From Siphonodentalium dalli (Eukaryota; Mollusca; Scaphopoda; Gadilida; Siphonodentaliidae): DNA of 64,000 bases. The stretch lies in assembly GCA_032622095.1 (NCBI GenBank), contig CP136062.1, forward strand, positions 229,540,578 through 229,604,577, written 5' to 3'. Positions 46,385 through 58,311 of this stretch are shown here, one piece after another (the stretch's first letter is position 1; each line of letters opens with the position of its first letter). The position numbers and the translations under genes were made by a program. Below the pieces are notes generated by a model, which did no database searches, was not told the origin of the DNA, and saw only the letters and a program-made list of their open reading frames with translations.

Positions 46385-46815
46385 AGCTGTAGCACGTTAC
46401 TAAAAGCTTGTGATGGATTCAGTATTACTAGTAATGTGTGTCCCAGAATTAGATCCATATCTCCGAGATTATCCGTCATTTCATAAATATATCTCAACAA
46501 TATCACAGCGTCAAAAGAATAGCAGACTCCGTAACTGGGCGATATGTCATGCGTCATGGTTCTCAATCACGTTGCGATGAAAATTGAAGAATAGCTTTAG
46601 TACGTTACTAAAATCTTGTGATGGATTCAGTGATAGTGTGTGTCCCAGGATTGGATCCGTATATCCGAGATTATCCGTCATAAATATATCTCAACAAATT
46701 TCCATATCACAGCATCACCGGTGTTCCGATCAAAATAATAGCAGACTCCGTAACTGGGCGATATGTCATGGCGACATGGTTCTCAAATCATGTTTCGATG
46801 AAAATTGAAGAATAT
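46385..46815. repeat. ~210-bp tandem duplication
   Basis: Two copies sharing ACGTTACTAAAAGCTTGTGA, GGATTCAGT, GTGTGTCCCAG, ATCTCCGAGATTATCCGTCA and AGCAGACTCCGTAACTGGGC, starting near 46385 and 46595. The second copy has small insertions. Confidence 0.8.
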
Positions 46816-48460
46816 GATCCATCGTCCTTTTTACATGTACTTGTATGTTGTACTAGTAGCCAACAAACTTGTGACTCATGAGTCATACATGACTGATCTG
46901 TGACGTCATAATTCCGACTAATTCTACATAATTGTATGTCTCGTAAGCATAGTCACCAGTGGTTGACTCTTGTCAGTCTTGTGAGTTAATTGGACGGTTA
47001 TAAATTTGTGAAGTATCTGTCTTTTGAAATTCTCAACATTGTCGTGCATGTCAACACTGGTCAAGTGTAATCCCACTAGCACTGAACTAATTGACTCAGC
47101 CTGTTTTCGGAGGTTATAACATCTTGTCCCTTTCATATACAAACATAATCCAGACAGTGCTAACAATATTCCAGGTTATTAAGAAGCAAGTTAGGTCCAA
47201 TTATTTGCAAAAACAATCTAAAACAAGAAAAGTTTACTCGAACAACAAAACGCACATGGGTCGTAAACCGGAAGCACAATTTCGGGATCCCACAATTTCG
47301 TACTATAAACCTCGTACCATAATGCCTTATTTAAGTTGTTTTTCTTTGGTGTGTTTTTTGCTTGCGATCTCTCTCCCTCTTTATCTCCCTCTTTCTCTCT
47401 CTATCTCTCTAAGGGTGGCCATGAGAGAGATTGGATAGTTGGGTAGTAGTGATAATTATTTATTTCGTTGATAACAAGAATAAAAACATAAGAACTTGAA
47501 TGAATATGAAAAATTACGATAACTAAATGTGACGAACGGAGTGACGGAATGAATATGATGCATGACTATGACGAACGAATATGACGGAATGAATATGATG
47601 AATGAATATGACTCTATTGCATGTAAGGATATACGCACCGCCAATAAACACTGTTAAAATATATTTCGGCCAGTTTGACCGAAGTTGAATTTTACAAAAA
47701 GTGAGCATATTATATCACACTATTGAAACAGGTATTCCACGAAGCACCAGATCAGATATGGACACCAGGAGGACAATGCGAGCCCATGTAAACCTTCCGG
47801 GAAATGAATAACGTATTTGTGTACCGTACATCTTAGATCTTCAAACCAGAGCTGTTTTTCCCCGAAAAGAGTCATAATTGTGGAAATATCTAAAATACGT
47901 AATTGTGAGATGTAAATTGTACATATTGATAAATATTGCCTGTTGTGTTGGAAGCAAACAGTACTAAATTATAACATTATAAAAGATGTATTAAAGGTAA
48001 ACAAAGTCTTCCAAACAACTCCATTCAGTTTATATATTTATTCCATACTAAAACATATTCCTATTAATTATTACATTATATACGTTTGTTCGTTAAAAGT
48101 TATAACTGAGATATCATTTATAATAATTAATAATATCTTCACCTCGATCTAAACATTCTTATATTATGGGATACAGCATTACATATACAACTATTGACAA
48201 TGCAGTATAATAGTAATGTGCTGTAGTATGTAAACCTGCTACATTTATACTGTGACATGCTACGTATATTGGTACAATATGGCAGCTTGTTATAAACAAT
48301 TAATGACTCACCATATACCATTGTATATATTGTAAATAATAAATTAATCGAAGCATGTAAATACCATTGTAGATGCACGAGACCCACAACATGGTAAATA
48401 GCATTGTGGTTGAAGGTCAAAGTGAAATGTAATAGTGGTACCTTGATTGAAAACTTCACT
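46816..48460. other. interior of the 4.4-kb element, no gene
   Basis: Contains a CT microsatellite (47362-47412) and a GAATATGA-type minisatellite-like stretch (47495-47615). No transposase-like motif was recognised on either strand. Confidence 0.45.
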
Positions 48461-48875
48461 GGTGCTGTGCTACCACCGTGGTGAGACCATGGTTCACCTT
48501 GGTAGAAAAACGTTACTGTGCTACCACCGTGGTGATACCTTGGTGTCACCTTGGTAGAAAAACCTTTACTGTGCTACCACCATGGTGATACCTTGGTCGG
48601 GTTTGGTCCCACCATGGTTTTACCTTGGTACAGAAACTTTAGTGTGCTACCACCGTGGTACCACCTTGGTGCCACCATGGTTTCACCTTGGTACAAAAAC
48701 TTTACTATGCTACCACCGTGATACCACCTTGGTACCACCGTGGTGTTTTCACCGTGATGCCACTTTACTGTGCTACCACCATGGTGAACCAAGATGTCAC
48801 CATGGTGAACCAAGGTGGTACCTTGGTGAAACCATGGTTTCACCAAGGTGACACCAAGGGGGATTTTTATATGGG

Positions 48876-50799
48876 CTATACAGTTCTTCCGGCACTATAA
48901 CTGCCAACAGTAAGACATATGCAATAATTTTCCGAAGCGCACCGCAAACACCATGCCAGATTTGGTTTTCATAGAATCAGAGGTTGAATCAGCCATCAAA
49001 TCTATTAAACTTAACAAAGCCCATGGCAATGATGGAATTAGTGTTAGAATGCTCAGGGAAACAGCAAAATCAATAGCTCACCCACTCGTCCTTCTATTCA
49101 AGAAATCTATCAACTCAGAGAAATTCCCAGAGTCCTGGAAAGCAGCAAACGTGATCCCGATTTTCAAAAAAGATGATCCTGTGGAAGCCAAAAATTACCG
49201 ACCAATTTCCCTTCTACCATGTGTGTCTAAAGTTTTTGAGAAAGTGGTTTTGAAACAGATTAGTAAATTTCTCACAGGTCATAGTACAACATACCAACTA
49301 TTAGACATATATCACAACCTGTGCCAATCCCTTGACAAAGGACTACTTACATGTTCTATATTCTGTGATATTTCCAAAGCCTTTGAGAGGGTTTGGCACA
49401 GGGGACTGATACACAAATTAAATGCTTATGGATTAGAAGGAAATATTTTAAATTGGATAGAAAACTACCTAGAAAATCGAACGCAGAGGGTCCTAATCAA
49501 TGACACATTTGCAAAATACGAGGTCATCTCAGCGGGAGTTCCACAAGGGTATATCCTGGGGCCATTTTTGTTCTTAGTCTATATAAATGATTTAGCCGAC
49601 GGTATTGAATCAATAACGAGAATGTATGCCGACGATACTTGCCTCACGAACAGTCACTTTGATCTTAATATACTTGAACATACTATGAACAGCGATTTAG
49701 ACAAAATTACAGCGTGGTCCCAAAACTGGTTGGTCAGGTTCAACCCAACTAAAACAGTTGGCATGTCCTTTTCATTAGTTGCGCCCTCAACAGTGAAACC
49801 AAACCTCAATTTCGTAGGAAATTCAATCAACTTCGTGGACAGGCATATACACTTAGGTCTGGAACTCCAATAAAATCTCAAATGGAACGCACACATTGAA
49901 GGGTCTGTCAAAAGAATTGCCTCACGTCTGTCTCAACTCCGACGGATTAAATATCAACTCAACCGGAAAACCATTGAAATTATTTACAAAACATATATTT
50001 TACCCTTATTTGATTATTCAGACGCCGTCTGGGACAATGCCTCAAATTATATGTTAGAGAAGCTTGACTGGCTTCATGTCGACGCTGGACGGGTAGTCAA
50101 TGGTATCACCCGTTCTGCTTGGGACAACACGGTATTACAGGAGGTCGGACGGCCATCACTCAATAAACGACGTCAACTACATAAACTGCAGGCACTCTAT
50201 AAAATAATCAATAATCTAGCCCCCTCTTATCTAGCCAATACACTTCCCCCCAGATCACACGAAGTTGCAGATTATAATTGGAGACGCCCCGGTAAATTTT
50301 ACTCATACTATTGCAATACTGAACACTTCAAACAGTCTTTTTTTTTCCAGCGATGGTGTTAGAATGGAATAAGCTTCCCAAAGTAATCACCGATGCTGAT
50401 CAATCTTCTACCTTTAAAACCAACTTGTATCATATAGATCCCACAATCAGCCCCCCTCTACATTTCTATGCTGGACGCAGAAAATACAACATTTTTCATT
50501 GTCGCATACGTAATTTTTGCAGTGAACTCCGATGTGATATGTTCAATAATTATATCGCTGACAGCCCCGCATGCTCATGTGGAAATCGATCTGAAGACGC
50601 CTATCACTATTTCTTCATGTGCCCATTGTACCAACGTGAGCGCTCAGTTCTCTTTGAGAAACTAGCCCGCGAAAATCTCAAAGTAAGCCATATTTCAGAA
50701 CTCATGTGTGGAATACCTTATCTCTTGTCCCAACAAAATATGAAACTATTTCCCATCACACAGCAATATATTGCAGCGACTAAGCGTTTTGAGCCCTAA
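48876..50799 (+). pseudogene. non-LTR retrotransposon RT and C-terminal region (right half)
   Basis: The frame 48953-49873 encodes a reverse transcriptase: LNKAHGNDGIS, FKKSINSEKFPESWKAANVIPIFKK, NYRPISLLPCVSKVFEK, FCDISKAF, GVPQGYILGPFLFLVYINDL and the catalytic YADDT, followed by thumb motifs. A TAA at 49871-49873 interrupts it. The same frame then continues to 50362, where a poly-T run (about 50339-50347) shifts the frame. The next frame (50353-50799) has EWNKLP and a C-terminal Cys/His motif (CSCGNRSEDAYH---MCPLY). Motif order fits Jockey/CR1-like LINEs; I do not assign a clade. Together with 44101-44451 it is one dead, 5'-truncated copy, split by the 4.4-kb transposon. Confidence 0.88.
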
Positions 50800-51310
50800 T
50801 GATTATATTTATCTTATTTTCGAATCTATACTTACTTCCGGAATTTCAACTTTTACCTCACAAGTGGACAAACCTCCCATTCAAACATCTCATTCTGATT
50901 TATCATCTGTATTGCCTTCCAGAGCACAACAATAACAAAATAGAGAACGAATCAAGTGTACCATTATATTTTACAACCAACATAAAAGTACTTAGAATAG
51001 ATAATATATTGGCACTTGTCAATCATTCCAACATTAATAAAGTAGTGACATTCTTCAAATACAAATTTTCTCACAGATAAGAAGCAATCTCATGTTGGAT
51101 CATCTCTGGAAGGCGCTACACACTATATCTCCCATAACTTCTCACCATGTAAATAAGTTTGTACCGTCATCTTGATCACATGTGTGTTACAATATTGTAT
51201 TAGGAGAGGGGCTTCATAATTTGCAAAAACTTGTGCCCCAATTCCTTTCGTATATTTTGCAAATAAAATATGTTTCAAGTCAAGTCACACAAACACACAC
51301 ACGCACACAC
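50800..51310 (+). other. 3' untranslated part of the retrotransposon and (CA)n tract
   Basis: Sequence continuing from the C-terminal frame with no recognised coding content, ending around a CACACACACGCACACAC tract (51290-51316). The exact 3' end was not determined. Confidence 0.4.
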
Positions 51311-51319
51311 ACACTCACC

Positions 51320-52040
51320 CCAGTTTGGTATTCAGGCCATTTTCAGCTGGTACGCTATATACATACCCAATGTTATCTGGTACTAGGAATTCATTCGGCA
51401 ATATAACCGGCATTCAGGATTCAGCAAAAAGGCTGGTATGCAGATATTATAGCACAAACTTATACAAATTTTGAGTATTTTCCAGCCCAAATAGACCCAA
51501 GTGATATATTTTTATCTAATTCAGTCTAATACCTCTTAATATGTTGATGTTTTGGATACTCTTTCAGCAAATGTGAGAAAACTGTTAACTGGTATTCAGT
51601 ATTCATGGGCGGTAGGGGAGTAACACCCTCATCAAGGCCAATCACAATTGAATAGACCAGTCTGGAAGGTGTCGCCCCCCCCCAATACCAGTTAATGTAA
51701 AAGGTTGAATCATGCGTACCAGTTACAAGTAAGAAAATATTGAATGAAAACTAATATTACACTAATAGTATAGTTTTCATATACATGTATTTGCTGAAGT
51801 TGTATCCATAACTTCTACATAGATATACCTATAGATAATAGACTGAATTACATCATAAATGTCCTTTTGGCTGGAAAATAGTGAAACAAAATTAATTTTG
51901 TGCTAGAAAAGCCGCGAACCGGCCTCTTTGTTGAATCCTGAATACTGGTTAAACTGCGCAAATGAATCCCGACTATCAAATTAGCAGAGGGGTATGAATC
52001 CTGCGTACCGCCTGAAAATTGCATAAATGTTTTCAATTTA
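51320..52040. mobile_element. ~700-bp element with diverged terminal inverted repeats
   Basis: The left segment (about 51325-51435: GGTATTCAGG-, TTTTCAG-TGGTACGC, GGCATTCAGGATTCAGCAAA) matches the complement of the right segment (about 51905-52036) in the same order with many mismatches. GGTATTCAGTATTC and AATACCAGTTAA lie between. An old non-autonomous DNA transposon. Confidence 0.55.
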
Positions 52041-53085
52041 CTTCATTTACAAGTACCTGTACATGTACATGTAGCTGATTCACCTAACAATTTTTTTTAT
52101 CTTTAAATATGTGAGATCCAAGCGGAAATCATTTGAGTGCTGTGCATTAGTCCGAGAGTCTGATAACCTGTGTGTTTAATAGTCCCACTGTTTGGTTATT
52201 ATATACATTGTACATTGTCTCAAAATTTGTAATCTTCATGCCAAGTTTATAGCGAGGAAGTCAGGTCAGGTATAATTATACACACCCGGCCATGTACGCA
52301 CAAAATATCTTCCCCAAAGCATAGGTACATGTATGCGTAAACTATCAATTGCATACATATTGCATTAATTGGTGTACATTTTTATGGGCAATACCATACA
52401 TGTATAATTATAACTGACTAAATTAATGTGTTGTAAAACACAATCGATTCTTTCAAACCCGGGTTCCATGAATTGAACCGCTGGACCATTGAAACCTCAA
52501 ACTATTGAACTTCCTGACAATCGAACCCATCGGACTACTAGTAATGAACACTCTGTCTAACGCACTGTACATGATTGAGTTAATGGTTATGTGACCTCGT
52601 GAATTGGTCCAAGTCATTTCTCTGCTTTAAATGACTTACTGATTTTTTGTTTTCATGCAAAAAGCCAAATTGCAATGAAGGACTATACACATGTACCAGT
52701 ACATGTAAATGTACCAAGAGGCCCCCATTTGCAATGAGAGGCCGCAAAGAATCACACGGTGTGTAACTGCATCAATTCTACAATATAAACCCACTAAGCG
52801 ACATATAATAGTCTATCCCCAAATAGAACATATGGTACATGCACATTGGAAGTACTGGAACCGATAGTATTAGTAATTGCGTGCTTGCAGATGTAATGAA
52901 TTTAATTGAATTGTTTAATGCATAAAGCCACCATTTAAGGTGGAACATACACGAAAATATATACACTATATACATAAGATATTTCAATAAGCATTTTGGC
53001 ATCATACTACATATGGATTATATAAGTAATAAATTCATTATTAAAGTCACGAGTCTATCTGTCGATCTACTCACACATGTCAAAT
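52041..53085. other. intergenic, nothing recognised
   Basis: AT-rich with scattered GTACATGTAC-type short palindromes. No exon was recognised. Confidence 0.4.
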
Positions 53086-53087
53086 AG

Positions 53088-53190
53088 TGATATATATACA
53101 TATATATACATACATATATATATACATATATATAGCTATATATACATATATATACATACATATACATATACATACATACATACATATATA
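53088..53190. repeat. (ATATAC)n microsatellite
   Basis: About 100 bases of ATATATACATACATA-type repeats. The minus-strand Tyr/Ile-rich frame over it is an artefact. Confidence 0.9.
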
Positions 53191-53206
53191 GAGGATATGA
53201 AATGAG

Positions 53207-53370
53207 TGTTTCTCTCATATGATATTTATGAAACGAGTCTAAGAATTTTCAGTTTTCTCGAGCCTCCGGCGAGAGAAAACTGAAAATTCGTGACGAATTT
53301 ATGAAACTGATTCTAATTCTATACTGTTCTAATTTATGACGAGTTTCATAAATATCATATGAGAGAAACA
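53207..53370. mobile_element. nested foldback, TGTTTCTCTCATATGAT ends
   Basis: Outer arms of about 31 bp (GTGTTTCTCTCATATGATAT... and complement). An inner hairpin ATTTTCAGTTTTCTC / GAGAGAAAACTGAAAAT sits off-centre. MITE-like with no coding capacity. Confidence 0.8.
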
Positions 53371-54299
53371 CGAATTACATATTCTATTTATCATATGACA
53401 CCTATAAATTGATTATGATGTCCAAAACGCACACAAATCACTAAATAGCTATATGAGATCGGCAGCAAAAGGTTAATGTGACGTCACTTCATTGCACCGG
53501 AAGCCCAATTACACCTGGTGAACTAGCAGAAATAATATACACGCGAAGATATAGTGCGCTATTCTGTTCTCAGTTTGTGACATTATATCGTATGTTTTTT
53601 TAGATAAATACGAACACAATGTCCAAAACTATATATTTCAAGATTATAATTGCGAGAATTTCGGCATCGCGTTGATTGACGCGCACGAATTTGACCTGCA
53701 TTTAGTTAGAGATACGGCTCGGCACCGGCTGCCATTCAGCCAATCAAAACACACTTTTTGTCAACAAACCAATCAAATTATCGGAAGGTGATATGAACTA
53801 GTAGTTCATATGAAATTGATTTATGACATACTTTCCAACGTAAATAATGATTGAGTCATATGATAAATATATATATGAGTAATTACATATAGATGTAATT
53901 ATATATATGAGTAATTACATATAGATGTAAATGCTGTCAATGCCATATCATCAGTATGGTTGTAAGTTATTATTTCAATTTTCTGAAGGCTAATTTTAGA
54001 AATATACTCACACTCTTCAGGAGCGATATATTAGCTATAGATATCAAACCATAAAAGTTTTCTCGCGTTGGAGATAGCCAATAGTATTTTGGAATGAACT
54101 GTTCACGGATATCTATAAATTCGTCGCATATCAGTAGGAGATGATACTCGTCCCCTATCCCGTTACCGCGCTGTTCACAGATATTACAAGGTATACTGTT
54201 TCGCCACCGCCGTTTTTCAACGGTGGTTGGCTGTTCTAAATTTCACCATATAAGGGATCAGATGATCTGGCAACTGAAGCAATTACCGGCTAATGCAGG
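53371..54299. other. intergenic, one 33-bp tandem duplication
   Basis: ATATATGAGTAATTACATAT repeats in two copies at about 53868-53933. Otherwise nothing was recognised. Confidence 0.45.
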
Positions 54300-56085
54300 G
54301 GCTGGTTTTAATATTTCTCTAAAAAGTTGCTCTTGATGAATCAGATAATTCTAAATCGATAAAAAGTTTAGCCCAATGCTGCTCTATAAGAAAGGTCTTA
54401 ATATTGCGAATGTCCTGTTTAGATAAAGCAGACAGTGACTCCCATACAGAACATAGATCAAGTTCATTCAGGGTGTTTGTCACAGAGTTAAGCCATTTTG
54501 ACTTGCGTGTTAACTTGGGATCGTTGGCGTGTAATTGATTTACAATAAGATATATGTTCTTAGCCAGTTCTGATCCATCGCTAGATACAATTTTTGACCA
54601 ATAAGTTAATACTCTGCACTTTATTTCCACTAAAATGGGATGTCTACCAAGTTCTCCGTACACCATATAATTAGGTGTACTAGATTTCATGCCTAGTAAT
54701 ATTTTACAAAATTTCATATGTAGAGCCTCGAGCCTCGAGGGTGTGGCTTCTCTCAAAACACCATATTTCGCTACCATATAAAATTATTGGCATGATCATA
54801 GTATCAAATAAATTCAACATCATACCAATTGGCAGATGTAATTTACGGACCTTATTGAATAGACTGAACATAGCCTTTGATGAAACATTTAGCGTTTTCT
54901 TCAAGGAATTGCAGAATCTGCCGTTATAAAAGAAATTAACACCTAAGTAGTTGAACTCTTTGACTATTTCTAGTTCGCCTCCGTTATAAGTAAAAACTGG
55001 CAAACGTTTGTGCATTTTGTTGCAGAAAATGAGCACTTTCGTTTTTCTTGTATTTACCTGGAGTCTCCAGGAATCAGCGTAATCTGCAAACGCCAGGGGG
55101 CACGTTGCATAGTTTCCTCCGTGTCGGTTAAAATAACAGTGTCGTCCGCATAAAACAGACATAGTAATTTTATGTATGTGCCTATATGATCGAAGAATAA
55201 TTCGTCTAGATAGTTCAGATTACTAATTGCACAATCATCCATAAAATTAGTCAGATCGTTTATGTATAAAGAAAATAGAAAAGGTGACATGATTTCACCT
55301 TGGAAAAGTCCAATAGAGCACGTAAATAAATCAGATTGGGAATCATTTCCCTTAACACATACTTTTATTTTATTATACATATCTATTATTAATTTATGAA
55401 TTTTTCCGTTGATATTACATTTTATCATGTTCAACCACAAGGCATCTCGCCAAATTGTGTCGAATGCCTTCTTAAAGTCTATGAAGGTACAGAAAAGCTT
55501 ACGACCACTCAATAAATATATATCAATTATGCTGTGTAACAAAATTTGTTGTCAATTGTTGAATGATCTTTTCTGAAGCCGGTTTGAAATTTACTAATAA
55601 GTTCTTGGTCTTCTGAGAAGGAAACACGTCTAGCATTGAGAATGGAGGTGAAAACCTTAGCTAAGCAGCTAAGGAGTGTTATACCACGATAAGATTCTGG
55701 GCTATATGCATATGGTCGCCGGATTTCTTATAAATCGGTTGTATCATGCCGATGGCCCAATCACATGGGAAGTTTCCAGTGTCCAGGATTAGGTTGATGT
55801 AACCTCGATAAATAGGCATCATAATATCATATGAAGCCCTTATATACTCATTGTGTACTTTATCAATGCCTGTTGCTTAACCCCCCTTTAACTGCAATAT
55901 TACTTTTTTAATTTCATCCTCCGTTATCGCGTCGTTTATATATGAGCAGTCTGCTATATCAAAATCGGGGTCGATTAAATTCTCCAATTTATCAGAACTA
56001 TCATCACATATATTTTGCTCCTTAAAATATTCAAAGAATGTTTCCAGTTTAACTTGACTGAAATGAAACATGGCTCATGGGATGT
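54300..56085 (-). pseudogene. non-LTR retrotransposon RT, inverted 5' segment
   Basis: Reading right to left on the minus strand: ITEDEIKKVILQLKGG (then a stop), ATGIDKVHNEYI, GNFPCDWAIGMIQPIYKKSGD, an LLSCLAKVFTSILNARRVSF-type block, FQTGFRKDHSTID, FCTFIDFKKAFDTIWRDALW, GLFQGEIMSPFLFSLYINDL, the catalytic FYADDT, thumb motifs with NYLGV, ILYGSEIW, then LEALHMKFCKILLGMK and GELGRHPILVEIK to ...LSDSSRATF. At least two frameshifts and several stops break it. It belongs to a different LINE group from the copy at 44101/48876. Its missing C-terminal continuation lies in opposite orientation at 56800, indicating a 5' inversion of one insertion. Confidence 0.85.
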
Positions 56086-56094
56086 GGTCTGTAG

Positions 56095-56225
56095 GGTGTG
56101 CCAAAGGATTTAGTGATGCAAAGAGTAAATTCTAAAATGGTCACCGGCGGCCATGTTTTTTTGCCGAATGACCCCAAAATGACTCGTTCTCATCTACATG
56201 TCAATGTCAACCACTGTGGAGGATA
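56095..56225 (-). repeat. solo satellite unit, inverse orientation
   Basis: The complement reads GACATTGACATGTAGATG, GGTCATTCGGCAAAAAAACA, TGGCCGCCGGTGACCAT, TTTACTCTTTGCATCACTAA, as in the 62-64 kb array. It lies between the two halves of the retrotransposon and is therefore probably a later insertion or the original neighbour. Confidence 0.7.
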
Positions 56226-56799
56226 TGCTCCTCGAAATCTCATTCCGCCCGAGCAAAATTCCGATTCCGAGCGTTAGAAGATTTTCCACGACCATGTTTA
56301 CTAATTGGTGTATATCGAGGGAGCAACTCATGTGATGACATACTCAAATGATAGGATTTGCTTCTAATGATTTTTACTCTTCACTTACTTATGCTTTAGT
56401 CCCATATTTAGCACGCTGAACTAAATTACAAGGGTTGCTCACTCAAATCCACACACACAGAAGAAACCCATATATGGTGTACAAATGTGAATTTCGCAGC
56501 GAAAAAGATAATGTTTTGTAGAACAAATTGCTTACGTGTATCCGCATACAACCCACCGTACTTTAAAAATACAGTTGATCAAAATACGCAATTTTAGCCT
56601 GACATAATGCCTTAAAAGTAACACGACCATACGTTTCGATTCTGTTTTTGGAGTGTTCCGATTCACGACACGCACATTTTCAGCGTTCCGATTACTGACA
56701 TGGATAAATGTTTACTGTAATCCAATTAATTGGATCATTTTGCTGGTTCCACGGCCGTTCTACATTACGGTAAATTGTTCTATAATGCTTAACTAAGTA
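56226..56799. other. spacer between the two retrotransposon halves
   Basis: AT-rich, no motif recognised. It may include retrotransposon 5' sequence too decayed to identify. Confidence 0.35.
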
Positions 56800-57340
56800 T
56801 AAATGAGATGGCCATAAAAATAAATTCAGAACATATAGATTGTTTAAAAATGATTATGTCTTAGAGACTTACTTAATAAACACAACATCTTTAAAAGATA
56901 GGATCAGTTTAACAAAACTCTGTGTTATTGATCACAAACTCGCTATTGAAAAGGGTAGACACCATCAGCCTATAATTAAGGAGGGGAAGAGGCTGTGCCT
57001 TAAATGCAGGACCGGTTCTGATATAGAAAATGAGTATCATTTCATTATGGAATGTCCACACTATTGCGATCTCAGAGATGAACTTTTCCAAATTGTTGGT
57101 AGATATCACAGTAATTTTACAAGTATGTCAAGCGATCAGAAATTTAATCTTGTATTGAAAAATGATAACCCTGAAATAAATATTATGCTTGCCATCACAC
57201 AATAAAATACATATAGCTAGACATATGCCATGTTCACATGTAATTGTTTATTAATTGTTTATTGTTTTATTATGAATTGTATTGTTAGAATACGGCCTTT
57301 ATTGGCGTTTATGCAAATAACTCGTATCGTATCGTATGTG
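56800..57340 (+). pseudogene. non-LTR retrotransposon 3' segment, sense orientation
   Basis: The frame from about 56813 (KFRTYRLFKNDYVLETYLIN...) to the stop at 57205 has the C-terminal motif CLKCRTGSDIENEYHFIMECPHY (CxxC-H-C type), and its start is what should follow ...SSRATF of the minus-strand segment at 54300. A 3' untranslated region ends in a short tandem TCGTATCGTATCGTATG tail (57322-57339), as in LINEs that use tandem-repeat tails instead of poly(A). Confidence 0.8.
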
Positions 57341-58140
57341 TATTCATTAACTTTTTAAAAACAAATTCTGTTTTTCCACAACAACTCGGTCCTACCATGA
57401 AACTATTACATGGATGTTTGAAGAACAATGACTCTTAATCATTTCGGCCAAATGTGTGGAATGAAATGGTCACCAGATGAAAACAATCTAAACTTATGGG
57501 TTGTCATATCCAACAGTTGGAAGAACCTGTTGTAAACTCGATGAAAACTCGAACCTAACATGGGGGTGCAAAGAGAAGTTACTGGAAGGGGGTGCATTTA
57601 GAAACTATAGGTGAACGTACACCCCAACAGGGACCCTCTAGCCACATTCAGGACTGCTAACTCATGATTCACACTGATTTAATGTTTCCATTCGTTGTAC
57701 AGTTCCGGTCCTATAATGTCAAATAACACAGAATAGCCTACACTATTAATATGACATTAGAACATAAAACACAAACAAATAAACGTTTTGCACATGCACC
57801 CCCACCCTAAAGATGATCCGTGTGTCGGCCTGTCCGAATGATAATTGGGATATTTTCAAGCAGAAACGGTCAAAATGTGAAGCATATGAACGGAAATATG
57901 AGAAAGAACGGGAATATGGGAAGTGACTAGAGGGTCGGTGGTCAGAGATATATGTATAATTGTCATAAATAAAACTGATCCGCTTTGCCCGATGTGGTGA
58001 TCAGATTTGCCCTACGGCCGGAAAATTGACATATACGCACCGTTCCCTTGTTAAAATCAAACTATTTCGCCAATTTAATGGAATCTCCGCAAAATCGGGA
58101 AATGCTTCAAATAAACCTCCGCAAATGTAGACCTACTGCA
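57341..58140. other. intergenic, one dispersed repeat
   Basis: Contains an inverse copy of the GGCTATAGGGTCTC repeat (about 57540-57660). Otherwise nothing was recognised. Confidence 0.45.
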
Positions 58141-58166
58141 AATCGTCACACCGTAACGACTCGGCA

Positions 58167-58190
58167 ATTTCCGCTTCGCGAAGCGGAAAT
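58167..58190. promoter_or_regulatory. 24-bp perfect palindrome upstream of GALC exon
   Basis: ATTTCCGCTTCG followed immediately by its complement. Each half includes GCGGAAA, resembling E2F or ETS-type half-sites. It lies 122-145 bases before the ATG in a locally CpG-richer stretch. The regulatory role is an inference. Confidence 0.45.
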
Positions 58191-58229
58191 GGCCGAATCG
58201 ATGTAAATGTCCTCGTGACACGCTTCTCA

Positions 58230-58239
58230 CTCACGTGAC
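58230..58239. promoter_or_regulatory. CLEAR-like E-box 1 (CTCACGTGAC)
   Basis: TCACGTGAC matches nine of ten positions of the CLEAR consensus GTCACGTGAC bound by TFEB/MITF-family factors at lysosomal genes. It is 73 bases before the GALC start codon, which fits a lysosomal hydrolase promoter. Confidence 0.6.
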
Positions 58240-58258
58240 ACAGCTGATCGAACCATTT

Positions 58259-58268
58259 GTCATGTGAC
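58259..58268. promoter_or_regulatory. CLEAR-like E-box 2 (GTCATGTGAC)
   Basis: A one-base variant of GTCACGTGAC, retaining the GT and AC flanks that distinguish CLEAR/M-box sites from general E-boxes, 20 bases after the first site and 43 before the ATG. Confidence 0.6.
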
Positions 58269-58311
58269 AGCGTCGGGAAGCGCCGGCGAATTCTGACTTT
58301 TTCTCCACAAA

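Larger units (their letters stand above)
44452..48875. mobile_element. 4.4-kb CCATGG-rich transposon inserted in a retrotransposon
   Basis: Terminal inverted repeats CCCATATAAAAATCCCCCTT at both ends (about 30 bp, one mismatch), directly flanked by CT (44450-44451 and 48876-48877). Subterminal regions are arrays of CCACCATGGTGGTTTACC-like units: about 0.85 kb at the left, partly as a perfect foldback at 44511-44709, and about 0.4 kb at the right. The interior (45300-48460) contains two further foldback elements and a tandem duplication but no transposase frame. It is non-autonomous; a 2-bp target duplication is suggested. The superfamily is unknown. Confidence 0.75.

Noticed and set aside
46584-46808. 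Open frame in the tandem duplication at 46.4-46.8 kb as a gene
   Set aside because: The frame is not preserved between the two copies, and no motif is seen.
52440-52530. tRNA-like string (GGGTTCCATGAATTGAACC)
   Set aside because: No A-box or cloverleaf could be formed around it; the B-box resemblance is partial.
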